The notes under the pieces are model-generated. The model ran no database searches and was not told the origin of the DNA. It saw nothing but the letters and a program-made list of their open reading frames with translations. A DNA stretch of 64,000 nucleotides, from assembly GCF_008831285.2 (NCBI RefSeq), contig NC_045140.1, positions 18,784,370-18,848,369 on the forward strand. Direction: 5' to 3'. Made by a program: the position numbers and the translations under genes. Of the stretch, positions 9,992 to 21,501 are shown piece after piece; within the stretch, counting starts at the first letter, position 1, and each line of letters starts with the position of its first letter. Source of the DNA: Nymphaea colorata (lineage: Eukaryota > Streptophyta > Magnoliopsida > Nymphaeales > Nymphaeaceae).

Positions 9992-12900
9992 TTTTACATT
10001 TTACTGATTTAACTAAGACTTTAGGCATTGAGTAGTTAATTATGTCATTTGAAAAAAAATAGAAAGGAAAAGAGAGCTAGAGTTTGGTAACTCGATTGCA
10101 TGTCGATAATCCAATTCTTAATACTTGACCCGGTCGAGTCACCAAGCCAATCCACTAACCCGGTTGGCTGCCAATTTAAGTCCAATTCTTGGGTTTGCCA
10201 ACTATAGTATAGTCTGAACAAGGGCCTGCACCCCTGATCTCCGGCCCGGGTCGTATGCTAGTCCGCTTAATTTGGTTCATAAAATGCAAGAGTGGGACTC
10301 TTCGTCTGTGTTTCTCTTCTTCAAAATGTTACGAGTTTACATTAGACTTGAGGACGAGAGATTTGGTGAGGGATAAGGATATCAACTGTATACTGGATGA
10401 AAGAAGGCAGCAGAAACGATATTGATCTTGCTTGCTTGAGTTACTGCCATCAATGTCAATCGAGTTGGTTCTCCAGCAACAAGGGATCCGTCCGTTGGCC
10501 GGCGTGTTATCTTTATATATAAGTAAAGGTATATGTTTGATCCGATGCTAATCAAATCTTCTAGTATTCTCATGACAAAAGATTAACCCACTTGGGTTTT
10601 CCAAACCTGAAGCCGATCTGACCAACTCATAGAACCAGTAAAATCAATTAAGGTTCTTGTCCCAGTGATAAACCCACAAACATTTTGGAGTTGTTTGGCA
10701 TTAGGGATAATGCGAGTGAATGTTCAACAAATCTGCCCAAAATTAGAGTAAATTTATGAAATAGTTGAACAAATGTCCGATGGATCGACCTCAATCTTGA
10801 GGCAGATTCATGAAACACTCACACATGTTGTTGTTATACCAAACAGCCTGATGGTCAATTAGAAGATATAGGGACTTCTCGCAGCAACGCTGTTTTGGTA
10901 AACAAGAAGATTGAAATGGAAAGATTCGTGGATGGTTTCATGGGGTTCAGCCTTTTCTTAAAGAAAACATTTTTGGAGCAAAGAAAGCAGGCCGGAAAGG
11001 TTCAATGGTAGTCTTGCACAGCGGTGCAGATGGGCAACAATTCTGAAGATATCAGATTGAGCTGCCTGGTTCATCAACTGATTTGGTGTTGATAATGGAT
11101 GCCCTATCCCAAGTCCTGTTTTGTACAGATTCCAAGGAATATTTGTAGATTTTGTAAAATAAGAAAAGAAAAAACAGCTGTTTGGCTTATCGATGGACCT
11201 CAGTGTGTGTCTTCTGGTGGTGGTGTTTGGCTCTTGTTTGAGCGATGAGATTAATCCTTCGGCTGACCAAAAACATGCATCGCAACAGATAAAAACATAC
11301 AAGGTCAGACAAAATGTCTCAGTAGCACTGGCTGCCAGCCCTCCAGCTAGGGACCCCATTCCATGCAAACACCCACTTGCCCCACACATTATCTCTTAGT
11401 TCGTCTAGCTAGAGAACTTAGCTCATGATCTAGCAAGCGGGGCCGGCCACAGGATGTCCAATGCCAGATGGGTTCTTCGCCATAAGAGGACATAACTGAC
11501 CCATGATTGATGCCATGGCAAAGTTTTGGGGATGAATCTTACTATAGCTGCCAAATTGGTAGCTTGTCCAGCTCTCCTTGTCAACATTCATTATGACCTG
11601 CAACTCTTATTACAGCAAGTTACATCCAGGATGTACTGATGCATAGAAGGCAATCTATAAGATGGGCAGTTGATTTTATCACACTCTTACACACAAAAGC
11701 AAGTGAAAGTTGCTCAACAAATTAAATTCCATTCCTCTGTTCTTTAATTTATCCTTCTTAGTTCCTTTTCTTAGTCATGATTTCCTTTGGCCGAGTAGTC
11801 TCGGCGCGTGCCCACCCTGATTCAAGCCTGACCAATACAAATGGCTTGGTCTCGACGCACCACGTGGGGCCTAGCTGGTTTGATCAGGCAAGGCCAAGCA
11901 ATTTCATGAATCTGCCCCATTTTGAGCAGTAACAATATATTACTGTTGCTAAACAGCCCCTAAGTAAACTCTGATATTTTTTATTTTTGGGAAGATGATC
12001 ATGATATTGTGAATGTGGCGCCATTCCAGCCTTCAGTTGTGGTGGCCATGGATCAAGTCCTGTGCCTTACAGTGTGTGGGCAGAGTAGATATAGTACTCT
12101 GGAGAACCACATGGCAGGAACTGCTACTGTACCCTTGCCACCACCACTCCCACTGGCATGTAGTGAGCCGCTGGTTTTGGAGGAAAAAATTATGTGACCT
12201 TGGACAAACATCTTAACATGTCTACCTCACTATTGTGCAAACACAGGCATGCACATTATTCATGGGGTCCATAAATAAGAATTCTTGACTCTATGGCCCC
12301 ACTTGAAGTTGTGTCAAGTTTTTCTTGTCCAGGATATATGCCATCTTCATTGTACCTGCTTTTTTCTCAAACAAATTTGTAGTTTGTTGTTTGTTTGTGT
12401 GTGTGTGTGTGTTGGTGTTACATTGAAGTTTGACTGTAAAGGGAAAATGGAGAAAAAGAACAGAATCAATATGTTTATCATTTAGACATACTTTAACAAC
12501 AAAGGATATGAATTTAAGAATGATATGTTAACAGAATCTAAATGATTTTCATCCTTAGAGCAGTAGCCAAAGTTCCATCTATATCTTCCAAAGTGGAGAC
12601 AGATTAGGACCAGCGCAAACACTTCCTTTCATCACTGGGCTGAAATCGATAAGATTTTAAAAGAATGATATGTTTATCATCAGCTATGTTTAACTAATAG
12701 TTTAAGCTATCAACATAATTGGATCATCAATTTTCGTGATCATACATGGGATTCCCCATTGCCAAAGATTTAATGCCAAGCAAAGATTTGAAAAAGCACA
12801 AAATTCTACACTTTGAAGTTGAATATTTCAATTGCAGATAATCATATTTTCTGATCATGAATGAGAATATGTAACTAGAATATGTCTGGGCCTGTGTTAT

Positions 12901-15900
12901 TTTACATAGTAGTTAGAAAGTATGGTGCACGCCAAATCATTAAAATATGTGAGTTTTCCTAAAGGTTATCGCTAATTAATAAAACTTCATCACCATGACG
13001 TGAATGATTTGAAGGTAAATTTGGTATTTCATTTTAAATCCGAATCCAATTAGCCGAATTTGATAAAGAATCTTTAAATTTGATTAGGATTTAAACTGAA
13101 ATTTGGTGCAGCAAGAACTTTCTTACTCATGAATCTGATGAACATTTGAATCCATCAACGGGTAAAAACCCGAACTCATGATCTTGTTGGAAATTCAAAA
13201 TTTGGACGCGATTATGATCGAATCAGATGTTAGCTGATCAAGATCGTAGTTATATTATTCAGCCAGCTGAATCTGATGAATTGACTGATAATTTCTTGCG
13301 AACTCTAGACCTCCTTCTATGTCAGATCTTTTCGCCAACCCTTGTCCCCAAATCCACAGAATGCTTGTGGTTAAAATTTTCATTTCCAATTTGAAATATG
13401 AAAATTTCCAAATAAACCTGATAAAAAATTCAAACCATGGGAACTAACCAGTTGTTTAGGGAGAAATATTGAACAAGTATAACTAAAAATGAGACTTATA
13501 ACATGGGAGCCTCATGAGAAAAAAAGTGAAATATAAGGGCATTGAGAAACATGAATGGGACTTTTTGTATGAACTTCTTATGGCCAGTTTAGTTTGCATA
13601 GATATTTAATAATCTAATCTTGATGGTGTACGTCACCAGTATGCACGTACAAATGAGGGCCATAAACTTTTTTGTCCTTTAGAAATGCAAGCTAGAGACG
13701 TGATCCATCCTTCTCCGATTTGATTGTGGGCGGATATTTAAAGATTGAAACTTCTCAGCATTTTGCTACACAAATTTGAGATTCATACGGAGGGAGTCAG
13801 TTTTTCCGGAAGGATGAACTTCTTCGATGGATTTGCGGTAGCTTATATGGGACCTTTTTATGCATTTTCCTGTTTATGTAGAAGATGGCCACATTTGATT
13901 TTGTTTTGGAGAAATCTATAACCTGATATCATTCTTCAATTTGTCACCGTATGTTGCTTCAACAGAAAAGCAAGGAATTCAAGCAATAATATTGGACAAA
14001 GAGCTTTTGATCATGACCAATGAACCCTTCTGTTGCTAGACCTGCCTTATATCTCAATCCTTTGATCATTCATTACTAGCTATCTTTATATGACCTTTCT
14101 CCAATAATTGAAGTATGGAGCTGAGAATATCTCCATGGATACAAATCAGAGAGTCTGATTTAATTAATTAACTATGTTGTTGATACCATTCTATATTTTT
14201 TCTCCTCCATCTTTTTCTTCTAATTGATTTTGTTTCTTTGTTTTATTCCTTGGCTTGGTCAAGTTTTGCTCCCATGATGCCCTTATGAGCTTCTTTTGGG
14301 ATAGAGTCCCCAGTACTGAGTGTGTTGGTGGTCTTTACCATGAGTTGCTTGCAGCTTTCTTTCTTTGTGGGGCACAGACCATCTAACAATCTCCATTATG
14401 ACTGCACATGGTTTGGTCTGTTCATGATTAACCCATGGCTAGTACAACACATTTCCTTCTTTTGTGTTGCTTCAAGGTATGGCCAGCAACTAGTTCCTGA
14501 AGGAGTCGGTGTCGGGGATGGGGTAGGGGCTGGTAGATGGGCAGTTTCCGTTTTGGATCCTTAGAGTATCAACTTTCTATTCGTTCTCAAAAAAGGAGTT
14601 ATCAATGACCAAGTTGAAGCGCCATGAGGACGGCACCCTATGGCACTGAAAGCAGGCTCTGTATCCTATGAGATATGGGGTGGAGTGGGGAGTTTTGCCT
14701 TCAGTCGGGCAGTGTGTCTCATCCGCTCACCCCCGGAAGGTATGGTCAGCAACTGAGAAGATTTTAATTATCCACCCATTTATTCTCTTTCTATCCTTTC
14801 TTCCTTCAGTGAGTCATATGGAGAATTAACTTACACGGAGTGGGAGACCCGTTCGCCTGGTTCTTACTTTGTACATTTATTCTACAGTTAAACTTCCTAA
14901 AATGGACCAAGAAGACCAAATTCAAGTTTTTTTTTTTCTTGAAGTAGTGAAGATCAATATGTATATATAAAAACAAATAGATAGGATAGATGGGCCAAAT
15001 ATGGGTCCCCATTCTAGCTAGCTTGCAAAGGACATTCTGCAAGCAAAACAATTACAAAGTTGGCCTAAGAGGAACAGATACATCGCATTGATCCACAACC
15101 TTATCTAACGACATTGCTTTAACCATGCATGCATGTGGTCGACTTGGGGAAGATGATAACTCCACACTCTTTCTATTGCAGGTGTACTGATTGATATACA
15201 TGCTCCCAACAACTACTGATTTTTTTTTTTTTCACAGAATTCGTATTATGAATGCATTGACATGAAGATAACAATATTCTTTCTCGTTTGGTTAATTTGA
15301 TGCTCTTTCGAGAGCATAAGTAAAAAAAATATGGTTATGCCTAATGGCATCAATGGGTCGGATTCATTCTGCTGAAACTGGGTGGTCCAAACTGAGGCCC
15401 GGATTTGAGTGTAGCTACCAAACACAGATCTAGATCTTGTGGAATCTTTCACATGAAGTATGTAACCGGGTAGTTTGATTAGAAATAGCTAAACGAAAGC
15501 TGCCAATAGGCAGTAAAATAGTTCATATATGCAGGCAAAACGAAAATATAATTTAATTTTCTAATTGTTCAAAGGATGGAAGATTTGTATCTTAAATTTT
15601 GGACCTTTTCATTAATTTGTTTTTTATCTGATGTATGCATAAGACAAATGAAGCTTTCACACGGCTCCCCATGTGATTACCTTTCAGGTTGCTTTAAGAA
15701 GCTTGGTCGCAGTGGTGGCAATTATTGCCAATTAATTACTAAGAGTGTTACAAGAAATCTTATTTAATTAATGCTTTTCAACTCGAAATTAAGTTGCCCA
15801 ATTTTCCATTCAGTACTTATTCTGAAACTGTGCCTTCATAATTGGATCTGAGATTATAAAATTCCAATGAGGATCATATTTTCTTCTCCCTCTGGTAAAC

Positions 15901-15981
15901 CATTGCCATTCCTTTTAATAATATATCCACTACTTTGATGATTGGTATGATCAATCTTAATGAAACTACTATCATTCACTT

Positions 15982-16163
15982 CTGTCAGTAACCTTTCAAC
16001 CCAGAGCTGGTTTTTATAATGTTTTAGGACAAGGCTTATAACTTTAAGGGCCTAAGTTGGTGAAAATTAATTATGCACCAATTCAGATCTGTCAGCAGAC
16101 CTTTGAACTCAGAACTGGTAGATATAATATATTAATTAGGACAAGGCATGCCAATTTGAGGGC
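15982..16163. repeat. Diverged local direct duplication (about 107-bp period)
   Basis: Two adjacent segments share the same order of words: ctgtcag, acctttcaac/acctttgaac, agagctgg/agaactgg, taggacaaggc and ttaagggc/tgagggc. They begin at 15982 and 16089. The copies are clearly related but diverged by substitutions and small indels. No coding capacity is seen. Confidence 0.65.
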
Positions 16164-16407
16164 TTCAACTTTTCTCAAAAATATTTCCTGGGTTATATAG
16201 ACTTTATTACAAAAAATGTACATGAAATATGAGGATTTGTAAATTAGCTGCAGCATTTTCACGGATTGTGCATATTGGTTCTTCCAAGAATCCAAGATAA
16301 AGGCTTTAAACTAGTTACGACGCTCAATAGATTATCATGGTCAGATGGCAACAAAAGAAGTTAATTCATTGTAACTTCGCGTATGAAATACGGGCCATCT
16401 TTAAACC

Positions 16408-16433
16408 GAGAGAGAGAGAGAGAGAGAGAGAGA
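16408..16433. repeat. (GA)n microsatellite
   Basis: An uninterrupted GA dinucleotide run of about 26 bases, intergenic. Confidence 0.95.
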
Positions 16434-18155
16434 AAACACCATCTACTTTCATTCTTCGTTGCGAGTTTTTCAAATGGTCGGTGACTCTGTCTGCATTGAC
16501 AAGGAAAAGAATTTCGATTTAATGTAAATGTGAGCATGTCTACTTAAAATATGTACTTTCTGTTTTATACATCTTAAAAGATTTTTCCATTTTAAAGGCA
16601 AAACTGCCATTTCGTGATCTGACCTTGGCAGTCTATATTAACGGTACCTCGCAGCTCAGGCAGTATTAATTTGGAGCGTACGTGTTAATTATGGTAGGAT
16701 GTAGTTTGTAAAAAACGCCTCAATTTAGATGAAATCCTTGTATACTCCAACAATATCGACCAATATGAGCACCCCAAAAAAAATTCTTTTGAGAAATTAG
16801 AAAAATACTCTTTCAGAAAAATTATCAAATTAAGTTTATTGAAAAAATGTAAATTTACAGGAGTGAGAAGTTAGTGTCGATTTCAATTAGGAATTTTTAT
16901 ATAAAAAATCTCGATCGTGCAGGTGTGAATAATTTCCCCAAAGAAAGTGACGCTTTCTCTACCTTGACTTCACTATCGATCCGTCTTGGCAAATGACTAT
17001 AGCAAGTTGAAATATCTTCAGGGAGAAACTAACCAGCAGCTAAGGTTACAAATAAATTATCCTTATGCCAGCAATTGAAATCTACAGTAAACTTTTTGGG
17101 ACTCAAAAAGAAAGGGGGAAAACTATTGGAAGAAATGCATTCACCGTTCTTCTAAATGATACGAATGAAAGATCTTCAAGGATGTGGCAGATGCAAATTC
17201 TGGAAGAGAGAGCCGTGAGTTGTTTGATCTCTCTAATTTCCTAGATCTTTTGTGTTTCCATGATTATTAACAAAAGGATTTGGCTTAACCAGAAAAGAGA
17301 GAGATTTTGCACAGGAAAGTGTAAAACATGCATAAATCCGGGCTACCCGTCTTAATTTTCGTGTTTTTTTTATCTCTTTCCTCGATCTCGACAAGACTTG
17401 GCCAAATTGAACTAGTCGCTCATAATCATACAAAATTTACAGAAACATACACAAGAAAGCATTCAAGAATACTTATGGAAACTGGGCAGGAGAATGACAG
17501 CGTTGAAATTTGATGGGATCTTCAAATGAAACTTTTCGTGCGACTTTCTTTATACATACGTGTAACATTTTGCGTTTTAATGATCCTTTTCTTAAAGTTA
17601 TTGTAAACTAAGATGATAACAGAGAGTAACAACAGCTGAAACAACAATAAAATGCAGAAAAATACGAAGAAGAAGTTGATACAGATGGCCGCAGACACTT
17701 CTCAATGTAATAACGGGAGAAACTATATTATTATTTGAAAATCCAAGATAAGGAAAAGTTTACAAGATGTTGGTTTGACATCCATGACAATGTGGAGATC
17801 TATTCCTAGTGGAACCAAAATGTTCTCAAGTCCAAATCAATGAGCCTCAATTCATCTCCAGACTGAAACTCACAAAAAACCTAAGAACATTTTGTCCTGC
17901 ATGTTACCATTGTTAACAAGCCGTTGCCCCCACTATCAAAATCTTCTGAAAGAGAAAAAAAAAGAAAAAGAAGGAAAGGAAAGTATCCTAAAAGAAAACG
18001 AAAAAATGAAGGGAAAATAGATGTACCCAATGTACAAAAACCAGCCAAAGTGGGAGAGACAGAGGGAAAGAGCAGCAGAAGCAGCAGCATTTGGTGGTAA
18101 TGAAGGCCTTCCATGATGGGACAAGGAAAAGGCAAAAGATTGTCTGGTGCGGGAT

Positions 18156-18428
18156 TCATAGCTGGTACATCTTGGACAACGCCTGCAAGACACCGAGTTT
18201 CATCTTCAAGAACAAGATGTAATCTGCGGTTCTCGTGAAAAGGCGATCGGCCGGTAGCCCGCTGCCGCCGGGCACAAGCCGCTGAAGCTTCCTCACTTTC
18301 ACCTGGATCGACTTTTCCTGTACCACCTTCCTTTTTGCGGTCACACAGCGTCGCCTCGGCCACATTTTGTACCGAGATCCGGCAAATACTTGGCCGCCGG
18401 CGCTGCACGTTCTCAACGACCTCCCCAT
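18156..18428 (-). CDS. Small atypical helix-loop-helix protein (UPBEAT1/PAR-like)
   Basis: The product is 90 residues. After a basic stretch (PRRRCVTAKRK, residues 24-34, likely a nuclear signal) come helix 1 (SIQVKVRKLQRLVP, about 40-53), a short loop (GGSGLPA) and helix 2 (DRLFTRTADYILFLKMKLGVLQALSKMY, about 61-88). The LFxxTADYIxxLxxK pattern is that of the plant non-DNA-binding bHLH group that includes UPBEAT1 and PAR1/PAR2. These proteins lack the His-Glu-Arg basic-region contacts and act by dimerising with other transcription factors, for example in root growth, shade and brassinosteroid responses. The start at 18428 lies directly behind a CT-rich leader (TC runs at about 18430-18462 and 18579-18603 on this strand), and a TATA element sits at 18768-18773. 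The gene is intronless within the CDS. Exact subfamily is uncertain because the N-terminal region is not diagnostic. Confidence 0.75.
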   Translation of the reverse strand: MGRSLRTCSAGGQVFAGSRYKMWPRRRCVTAKRKVVQEKSIQVKVRKLQRLVPGGSGLPADRLFTRTADYILFLKMKLGVLQALSKMYQL

Positions 18429-18429
18429 A

Positions 18430-18430
18430 C

Positions 18431-18461
<31 letters not shown>

Positions 18462-18462
18462 T
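18430..18462. repeat. GA/CT microsatellite in the leader of the HLH gene
   Basis: A GA run on the + strand, CT in the sense of the minus-strand HLH gene, ending only a few bases upstream of its ATG. A second run of the same kind is at 18579-18603. CT-rich tracts are common in plant 5' UTRs. Confidence 0.85.
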
Positions 18463-18578
18463 GTTGGGCAGTGAAGGTAGGGAATGGAGAGAAGGAAAGA
18501 GGAAGGTGGGAATGGCAGGAGATGAGAAAGAGAACGAGGTTGTGCTAGTTATAATGAGTCATGTGAGTGTGAACAGGC

Positions 18579-18603
18579 AGAGAGAGAGAGAGAGAGAGAG
18601 AGA
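18579..18603. repeat. Second GA/CT microsatellite upstream of the HLH gene
   Basis: About 25 bases of GA on the + strand, inside the predicted 5' leader of the minus-strand HLH gene. Confidence 0.85.
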
Positions 18604-18767
18604 AGACAGCCATGTGCAACAGAGTAGTGACTCTCAACGTGAACTTCCCCACACGGGATTACAATTTGTCGTCTTCCTCCCAGTCCACGTCCCCGACACC
18701 CTCTTTCTCTTTCTCTCTCACTAAATCTTGCCCTTGATCCAGTGTGGTACTCCCTCTCCCCCACCCT

Positions 18768-18773
18768 TATAAG
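18768..18773 (-). promoter_or_regulatory. Candidate TATA box of the HLH gene
   Basis: The palindromic word CTTATAAG lies about 340 bases upstream of the HLH start codon, ahead of a CT-rich stretch typical of plant leaders. A TATA box here would place transcription start near 18740. Position and sequence are the only evidence. Confidence 0.45.
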
Positions 18774-18957
18774 GTTATTAGTGTTGTTATTATTCTCTTT
18801 TCTTCTTTCTCTGTTACTTTACCCTTCGTCCTCGTAGTCCCCGAAGCTACGTGTAGAGCAAGAACTATCAAACGATGTATGTAGGCCCGTCCGCTTCCAT
18901 AGCCTCTCACTCCTGCTAGGTTAATTTAGATCAAAATTTGGATAAAAAACAACTGTT

Positions 18958-19246
18958 GGTCGAGCAATCTAGATGACACTTGAATGAGGTCGAAGTCGTT
19001 TTTTCTTTTCCCTTCCTTCTCAAAATCTAGGGTTGCTTTGGACTTGAGCGGAGAGCAATACAATTTTAAACTAGAGTGTTGTGCATCCATCCATTGTTTG
19101 CTGGTCGAGCAATCTAGATGATACTTTAAACAAGTCAAAGTTATTTTCTCTTTTCCCTTCGTTCTTAGAATCTAAGGTTGCTTTCAACCTAAGCTGAGAG
19201 CAATACAATTGTAAACTAAAATGTTGTGCATCCATTATTTGCTAAG
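18958..19246. repeat. Tandem duplication, 145-bp unit
   Basis: Two copies lie head to tail, starting at 18958 and 19103. Both contain ggtcgagcaatctagatga, ttttcccttc, ggttgcttt, gagagcaatacaatt and tgttgtgcatccat in the same order. The copies differ by scattered substitutions, so the duplication is not recent. No coding function is seen. Confidence 0.85.
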
Positions 19247-19581
19247 TTCAAAAAAATTTAACTTATGATCGGAGTTCAATAAGTTAAGCTTTGCTACCCA
19301 AAGCTCAACAATCTAACTTTAGAGGGATTCAAACTTTTAACCTGATCGATTATGTGTGAACATTTATTGGATCATCCACCTCTCAATATTTAAGATGCAT
19401 TCTCTTGTTTCTTAGTAGTCATATTTTATAGCTTTTCTTTTGCGTGTGTGACTAATATACTATGTCTATGTTTGTGTAGGAAAGAGAAAGAAGGAGAAGT
19501 TGTAGTGGAGTCCAGGCATAAGAAGACATGCATAGTTACGATGATTGCCCAACTTGCCCAATTCAATATGAACCTATAACC

Positions 19582-19688
19582 TAAACTCAACTAAGCCATG
19601 CATGGTTCCATAAACTATATATGTTTCTTCAGTCGAAGTTTGAGCTCGGTCAGGTCATTTGGAACCATGCATGCCTTAGTTGAGTTTG
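19582..19688. other. Near-perfect foldback (29-bp arms, 49-nt loop)
   Basis: The left arm (19582-19610) and right arm (19660-19688) are reverse complements over about 29 bases with very few mismatches; the shared core is CATGCATGGTTCCA against TGGAACCATGCATG. Transcribed RNA would form a strong hairpin with a loop of about 49 nt. It could be a microRNA or siRNA precursor, or the relic of a small inverted-repeat transposon. I recognise no known miRNA sequence in either arm. Confidence 0.6.
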
Positions 19689-21464
19689 GCAGATGGGCCT
19701 CTATGACTATCATGTTAGCAGCAAATTAAAAAGAAGCTGAGAAACCAACCTAGGTCCACAAATTAAGGGCTGCCATCGATCCCCTAATTGCCAGATCTGC
19801 ATGCTTTATTGGCTTTGCCGGTTCTCATTTGCATTATTAGGCCACTCCACCCACATGCACAAATAAACTAGCCAATTACTTTGTTGTGTTTGCTACAAAA
19901 TAAAAGAATTAATGTCCCTGATCATCATCCCCCTCTCTACCCACAACTCCCTTATTGTCCCTTTTTATGAAAACCAATCCAACGTGTAGTTGAGATCCAA
20001 AACCCCGGTATATCTCACTTATCTAGAAAGGCAAGATTAATCATATGCATAACATATATTTTCCATGTATCTAGATTTTATATATTTATATATGAAGTTA
20101 TATAATTTAGAACTTTGAAATGGCGGATGGGCTGAGAGCTAGGGTAGATCGATAGATAGGCCTGAAACTTGGTGGAACCCATGACAAGAATGTAGGATCA
20201 AGACCAGTATGCAACACAAAGCCCATATACTGGGAAAGTGATCAGGCGCAGAATCCGAGTGGCCTTATGTACACGTGAGTAATTAATTAATAAGGGCAGG
20301 TGGGCACAGTGGAGGAAGCCGCGCATATGGAAACATGTGCACTTGTCTCCGGAAACCAACAAATCTTCATTTTTGTGACGTATTCCATTTCATATGCAAG
20401 GAAGAATGACTAAAAAGCGGTCTAGTATTCAGATATTTATATACAACGGCTTAACTTTTGCAAAATTGTTTGTAGGAGAGTGTTTTTGATGTTATGTCGT
20501 TCCACCATCGTCACATACCTTGCTCAAAATGTAAATTCATGGGGCACTTCAATAAGGTAGGGTAGAAACTGAGGTTTTCCAACATCGTTTTCATAATTTT
20601 CATGTTTCAAAATCTTTAATAACTCGGGCGGGTGTAGGTAAATATGTCAAAAGTCGTTGTCTTTTTGTAGATTTTCGATAAGCGTATACATTTGTGTGTG
20701 GTCATATTTGAAAAACATTCGCAGCAGTTGCACACATTGACCTGTAGCGAGGGAGGGCCGATCGAGCCCATGTTGTTGCCTTATGGAGGGTGTGACGCGG
20801 ACTTGTGCTGCCACTGCCTAACCGGCTGCCGGAATAAGGCCGCAACACTTTGCTCTGGGCTTTCCCGCTAGGATGGCCCCATCTGTCTCTTTGCTGCTCC
20901 GCTTCTCTTTGTACCTCCGGCCTAACCGATCCACAGTAGCTCCGATCACTCTGCACCGTCTAGACAGTGGTGGATGAAGCCTATCAATGGATTGCAGTTA
21001 ACCACCATGTTCAGGAACTGGATTCCCCATTTGGCTGACTACCAAGTTTCAGATCAACAGTCAGTGAAAAGAAAATGCTTAGTATCTTCTGTAATGAGTG
21101 CAGTAGCTTATATGATAACGTAGCATCCAAATGTTGTTGCACCATTTCTGCAGGAGGAGTGCATTCTCTTGGCTTCAAGGTTACGTGTGCAGGCCGACGG
21201 ACTCGGCTCCGGCGTTAATCTGAGTTCTCCATCAACTCTGGTGCACGTGTGGACCCACCATCTAGCTAAATCTCGCTAGCTAGAGTGGCGTCCTGCCAAC
21301 ACACGCACGCACGCGCATGCATACGCGCACACTCTGATCATGTGGGGATCAGCATTAATGGGAGACTCCATCTGTGGCCGTGAGGGGATCCATGAGTGGG
21401 GGTAACTGATTCTGATGCAAACCCACATGGGTATGACTCCAAAAGAAGACTTCATGGGTATCAA

Positions 21465-21466
<2 letters not shown>

Positions 21467-21499
<33 letters not shown>
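21467..21499. repeat. (GA)n microsatellite
   Basis: About 33 bases of uninterrupted GA in intergenic DNA. Its translation produces an artefactual Ser-Leu repeat in minus-strand open frames. Confidence 0.95.

Positions 21500-21501
<2 letters not shown>

Larger units (their letters stand above)
8863..18155. other. Long gene-poor AT-rich region
   Basis: I find no supportable protein gene in these 9.3 kb. Present are: the 5' flank of the PPR gene (8863 to about 9100); AT-rich repeat-like DNA full of ATTCGGATTC-type words at about 9240-9540 and 13020-13200; GC-richer repeat-like patches with gactcggccgagtc-type words at 9540-9730 and 10080-10220; a (TA)n run at 9952-9989; a (GT)n run near 12397-12412; a diverged local duplication at 15982-16163; and a (GA)n run at 16408-16433. 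A 68-codon open frame at 11193-11399 begins with a signal-peptide-like segment but has no known family signature. A short phrase (ggtatggycagcaact) occurs both at about 14477 and about 14739. Confidence 0.45.

Noticed and set aside
17881-18408. 175-codon minus-strand frame overlapping the HLH gene in another frame
   Set aside because: It is out of frame with the helix-loop-helix, whose pattern is unmistakable in the other frame. It continues into the 3' UTR as a Phe/Leu-rich translation.
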